A DNA stretch of 64,000 nucleotides, from the NCBI GenBank assembly GCA_001643675.2, contig LSRY02000049.1, positions 558,001 to 622,000 on the forward strand. Reading direction: 5' to 3'. Each line of letters begins with the position of its first letter. The stretch's first letter is position 1. Of the stretch, positions 61,143 through 64,000 are shown piece by piece. The position numbers were made by a program, and so were the translations under genes. Under the pieces are notes generated by a model. It searched no databases. It was not told where the DNA came from and saw nothing but the letters and a program-made list of their open reading frames with translations. The DNA comes from Monocercomonoides exilis (lineage: Eukaryota; Preaxostyla; Oxymonadida; Polymastigidae).

Positions 61143-62938
61143 TCACCAGTCATCATCATTATCGTCAGTATTCCAACCACCAGAACTTCGTATTTTCGTG
61201 TTTTTAACTGAAGAAGGAGCGTTCCATTCTTCATCGTTATCACTGTCGCTTTCCCAACCACTTTTTGTTGCTTTTGCTTTCGTTTGAAGAGATTTAACGG
61301 GTTTCTTTGATGTTTTTCCTGCTTCATTAGATTTGGTTGTGCTTGCTCCCCAATTCCATTCATCATCTTCATCGTCATTATCATCCTTGCTAACTTCACT
61401 TCTTGACTTTTTTTGTTGCTGACTTTTGACTCGAGCTTCTGAAGTGGGCTTTTTATGTTTTGAACTCATATTTTCATCAGAAGAGCTTTCGTCATCTCCC
61501 CATCCTCCTTTATTCTCAAACCTTGCTTCCTCTCTCTGCTCTCTCTCTTGTTTCACAACTGGTCCCTTTCTGCTCCTGTCATCGACTCTTTCCTCCTTTT
61601 CGTCTGGAACTCCAAGCCACTCCTTCTGCACTTTCTGCCACCACGTCTTTCCAGCAGCCACCGACGACTGGGCAAACCGAGCGATTCCGTCAATAGACGT
61701 CGCAATGAAGGCCTCAAAGGAAGTGTCCCCCGCATCTCCGCCGTCCCGCTCCCCGTCTTCCGGATGCGGAGTGCTGCCAACCCCGTCCCATTTTGAAGTG
61801 TGTGGTGGAAGACGAGTCGCAGGAACAGCTCTGTCTGCACCCATCTGGCTGCGCGAATGAGAAGCAGTCGAATGAGAGTGTGAGAAGCTGTCGTCTGAGT
61901 CAGAATCATCAGAGCTGTCCGATCGGTTCAATGCTTCTTTTTTCTTCTGTGGATTTTGTGGAGATGGCGAGAAGACGTTGTACTGGGCCAGTGCTTCGGC
62001 TAAAGATGATGATGCAATTTGCGAAGTGTGAGATGGAACAGAAAGCTGCTCTTCAGATCCAGAAAATCTTCCAGATTTGCCCGATGCAGATTTCGCTGGA
62101 TGCTGAACTTTTGAAGAAGATGATTGATTAGATTTATCCTTGTGATAAAGAGATTTTGGTTTTTGTTGAGATGATTGAAGCGAAAAAGCAGGAGAGTGAG
62201 TAGAAGAAGGAGATTGTGAAGGAGACTGTGAAGTAATAGTTGTCATAAATATAAATGGATCTTCGGGTTCCTCTTTTGTTTCTTCACTTTCTGAAACAAC
62301 ACTAGCATGTTTATCTTGCTTTTTAGCCTTGACAACAGGAGAATTTTCAGTTTGATCATCTGACTCTTGGATCTTTTCTTCCACTTTTGGTGAATCACCC
62401 ATTTTCGAAGAATTCTCTACAGCAATTGATTGCCTTTTTTTATCCAAAGCTTTTTGAATCTTTTTTTGCAATACTTCACGATATTGTTTTGCTGCCCTTG
62501 AAGAATATTTCTTTTGAAGATCAAAACTTTGTTGCGAATCCGTCCATCCATGAGTTTCAAAAAATTCCTTCGCTTTTTTATTTCCTCCCAATTCAAGTGA
62601 TAAAATTTCAGATTCTCTCAATTCATCAAGATCAGTTGAACTATTTTGAAGAGCATGAAATAACATAAATCAAATGAAATAAAAAGCAAACCGAATAAAC
62701 GTTTGAGCAACTCCCAGTCCTCGATGAATTCCAGCACATGCAATGCAAATACATACTCCATAAGATGCTGACATCCATCCCGTAGAATAAGCTCCGCAAT
62801 CAAAGCAATACTGCATAAGATCATAAGCAACAAAATATTCAAAATAATACCCTTCTAAAAGCATCATACTCTATTATCGCGCTGTTGCTTCACAACTGCA
62901 AGCCTCTCTTTCCAATCTGGAGAGTCTGTGCGAGACAT
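61143..62938 (-). CDS. ArfGAP (ARFGAP1/Gcs1-like) GTPase-activating protein (3 exons)
   Basis: Exons 62938-62870, 62810-62692 and 62640-61143 (introns 59 and 51 nt; donors GTATGA and GTTTGC) give 561 residues, TGA. The ArfGAP zinc finger is built across exons 1-2: [19 protein letters not shown] followed by CIAC (C-x2-C-x16-C-x2-C), with the catalytic arginine in GIHRGLG. It continues in exon 3 with [20 protein letters not shown] and FFETHGW. The C-terminal two-thirds is Ser-rich and disordered, with [11 protein letters not shown] and repeated DDEWNWG / DEEWNAP / DDDW acidic-Trp motifs of the kind used to bind coat or adaptor appendages. It should stimulate GTP hydrolysis on Arf1-type GTPases at Golgi COPI vesicles. 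It is divergent from the CBM48 gene. Confidence 0.9.
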
Positions 62939-63119
62939 TTATTGATTTTATTGATCAAATGAACCTATATAAAATTTAAACTATTTGATCAATGAAACCA
63001 TTTGGAATTTAATACAAATTATTTGATGAATATTTTTCATGTCATTCATTTTATGATCGAAAATTCTCTTTTTTAAAACCTTTTATATTTTCTGAGGTTC
63101 GTGTTTTTTGTTGCAATTG
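62939..63119. promoter_or_regulatory. spacer between ArfGAP and CBM48 gene starts
   Basis: 181 bp of AT-rich DNA between divergent ATGs; repeated ATTTGATCAA-like and TTGATCAAAT words lie in its first half, and a CTATATAAAA word lies near 62966. Both promoters are expected here. Confidence 0.45.
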
Positions 63120-63971
63120 ATGATAACAGACATTCGCTGGTTTCTTGAACCTCATGGACTAAATTATTCGGTTTTCTAACTCATTATTGCGATCGAAAGA
63201 ATGATAGATAAAAAATCCTTATTTTGAAATATGTACTATGTCTCTTTAATTTGATTGGTGTTTGATTTTTCAGGTTCAGCTCAGTAAAGAAGTTGAAAAA
63301 CAACTTGAACAAGGGTTTCTTCATCAAGAAGTTGGAGATCATGCGCTTCAAAAAGTAATTATAGATTTTCACCCTTCTCAAGAAAGTGTTGAAAGTCTTT
63401 TTTCAAAACCGCCACATCAAGTTGAATATTTTATTGATTTCAAAACAATGAAATTGATTTCATGTGTTGATAAATATGAGGCAAGAATACGCCGAATAGA
63501 TGCAAACGCTACTCCAAGCATTGGATCTCCTATAATCGTTTCATTTGTTTGGCCATTCCAAGGTTCTAGGGTTTTTCTTAGAGGATCTTTCGATGGGTGG
63601 AAATCAAGTGTTCCATTACAACGCAGAAAAGATGACGGAATTTGGGAAGTTACCCTTTTGCTTCTTCCTGGTTTGTAATTTATATTAGAAAAGATTATAT
63701 AAGTTTTATTTAACCTTTTGAAAAAATGGAATTTTGTTGTTAGGATTTACTTATGAATACAAATTTCTAGTTGATGGAAAATGGATGCACAGAATTGATG
63801 AACACGCAACAAGAGACAAAGAAGGTGTGTATTATTATTTGAAAAATAGAATTTTAGTAATTATATTCAACTTGCTATATCATTGGTTTATTTTCTTTAT
63901 GAATATTTTTAGGCAATATCAACAATCTTATTCATGTTCATCTTCCTCAATCAGTTGTGTGCTCTCTCTGA
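63120..63971 (+). CDS. WWE-like + CBM48 (AMPK-beta type glycogen-binding) protein (4 exons)
   Basis: Exons 63120-63170, 63274-63670, 63744-63824 and 63913-63971, with introns of 103, 73 and 88 nt (donors GTTTTC, GTTTGT, GTGTGT), give 195 residues ending in TGA, complete within the window. Residues about 5-95 look like a WWE domain: IRWFLEPHGLNYSVQLSKEV, a Leu-Glu helix, then VEYFIDFKTMKLIS and RIRRID. Residues about 110-193 are an AMPK-beta-type CBM48: VFLRGSFDGWKSSVPL, then YEYKFLVDGKW, then GNINNLIHVHLP, with the sugar-contacting Trp/Lys/Trp/Asn positions kept. There is no AMPK-beta C-terminal domain, so it is not a full AMPK subunit. Glycogen or starch-like glucan binding is likely; the WWE part may bind ADP-ribose or a ubiquitin-pathway partner. 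The WWE call is weaker than the CBM48 call. Confidence 0.82.
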
Positions 63972-64000
63972 ACTTCTTCCTGACTAATCATCTCTCCATT

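Noticed and set aside
1-63999. CRISPR arrays, bacterial operons, Shine-Dalgarno sites, tRNA or rRNA genes
   Set aside because: The sequence is eukaryotic with spliced genes; no regularly spaced repeats and no cloverleaf or rRNA core was recognised by eye, though a tRNA scan would be needed to be sure.

Overview
The window is nuclear DNA of a flagellated eukaryotic microbe. Spliceosomal introns (23 reconstructed here, 51-147 nt, donors mostly GTWTGN), AT-rich spacers, long serine-repeat tracts, and axonemal genes (HYDIN, a DRC7 homologue, a DRC12-like coiled coil) all point that way. TAA and TGA both end conserved proteins at the expected place, so a code in which TAA is sense does not apply. 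The giant secreted beta-helix protein with one transmembrane segment and a degenerate kinase tail resembles families I associate with oxymonads (Preaxostyla, Metamonada). That placement is an inference from memory, not a search result.

Layout. 1-1720 is a large imperfect foldback repeat that may extend left of the window. 1721-3459 has no recognisable gene. 3460-15939 (-) is one 12.5 kb gene for a beta-helix/TM/pseudokinase protein, broken by two compensating one-base homopolymer indels. 16179-38050 (-) is a three-exon HYDIN gene for about 7,198 residues. From 38 kb to 53 kb follow DRC12-like (+), a COMMD6-like gene (-) whose exons are too short to stand out as open frames, HELQ (+), PRP38 (-), DRC7 (+) and FIP1 (-). 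53.6-57.4 kb is a mobile-element graveyard: an inverted pair of 454-bp pogo/Tigger-like MITEs, a 973-bp near-perfect palindrome and smaller foldbacks. 57.9-64 kb holds a RAD23-like gene (-), RPL26 (+), an ArfGAP (-) and a complete WWE-like + CBM48 gene (+).

Organisation. From HYDIN rightward the genes strictly alternate in strand, giving five divergent pairs with 120-251 bp between start codons and convergent pairs with 227-364 bp between stops. The HYDIN/DRC12-like pair may share one promoter and links two axoneme proteins; DRC7 lies 8.6 kb away. The remaining genes are housekeeping: splicing (PRP38), 3'-end processing (FIP1), DNA repair (HELQ, RAD23-like), translation (RPL26), vesicle traffic (ArfGAP, COMMD6-like) and a glycogen-binding-domain protein.
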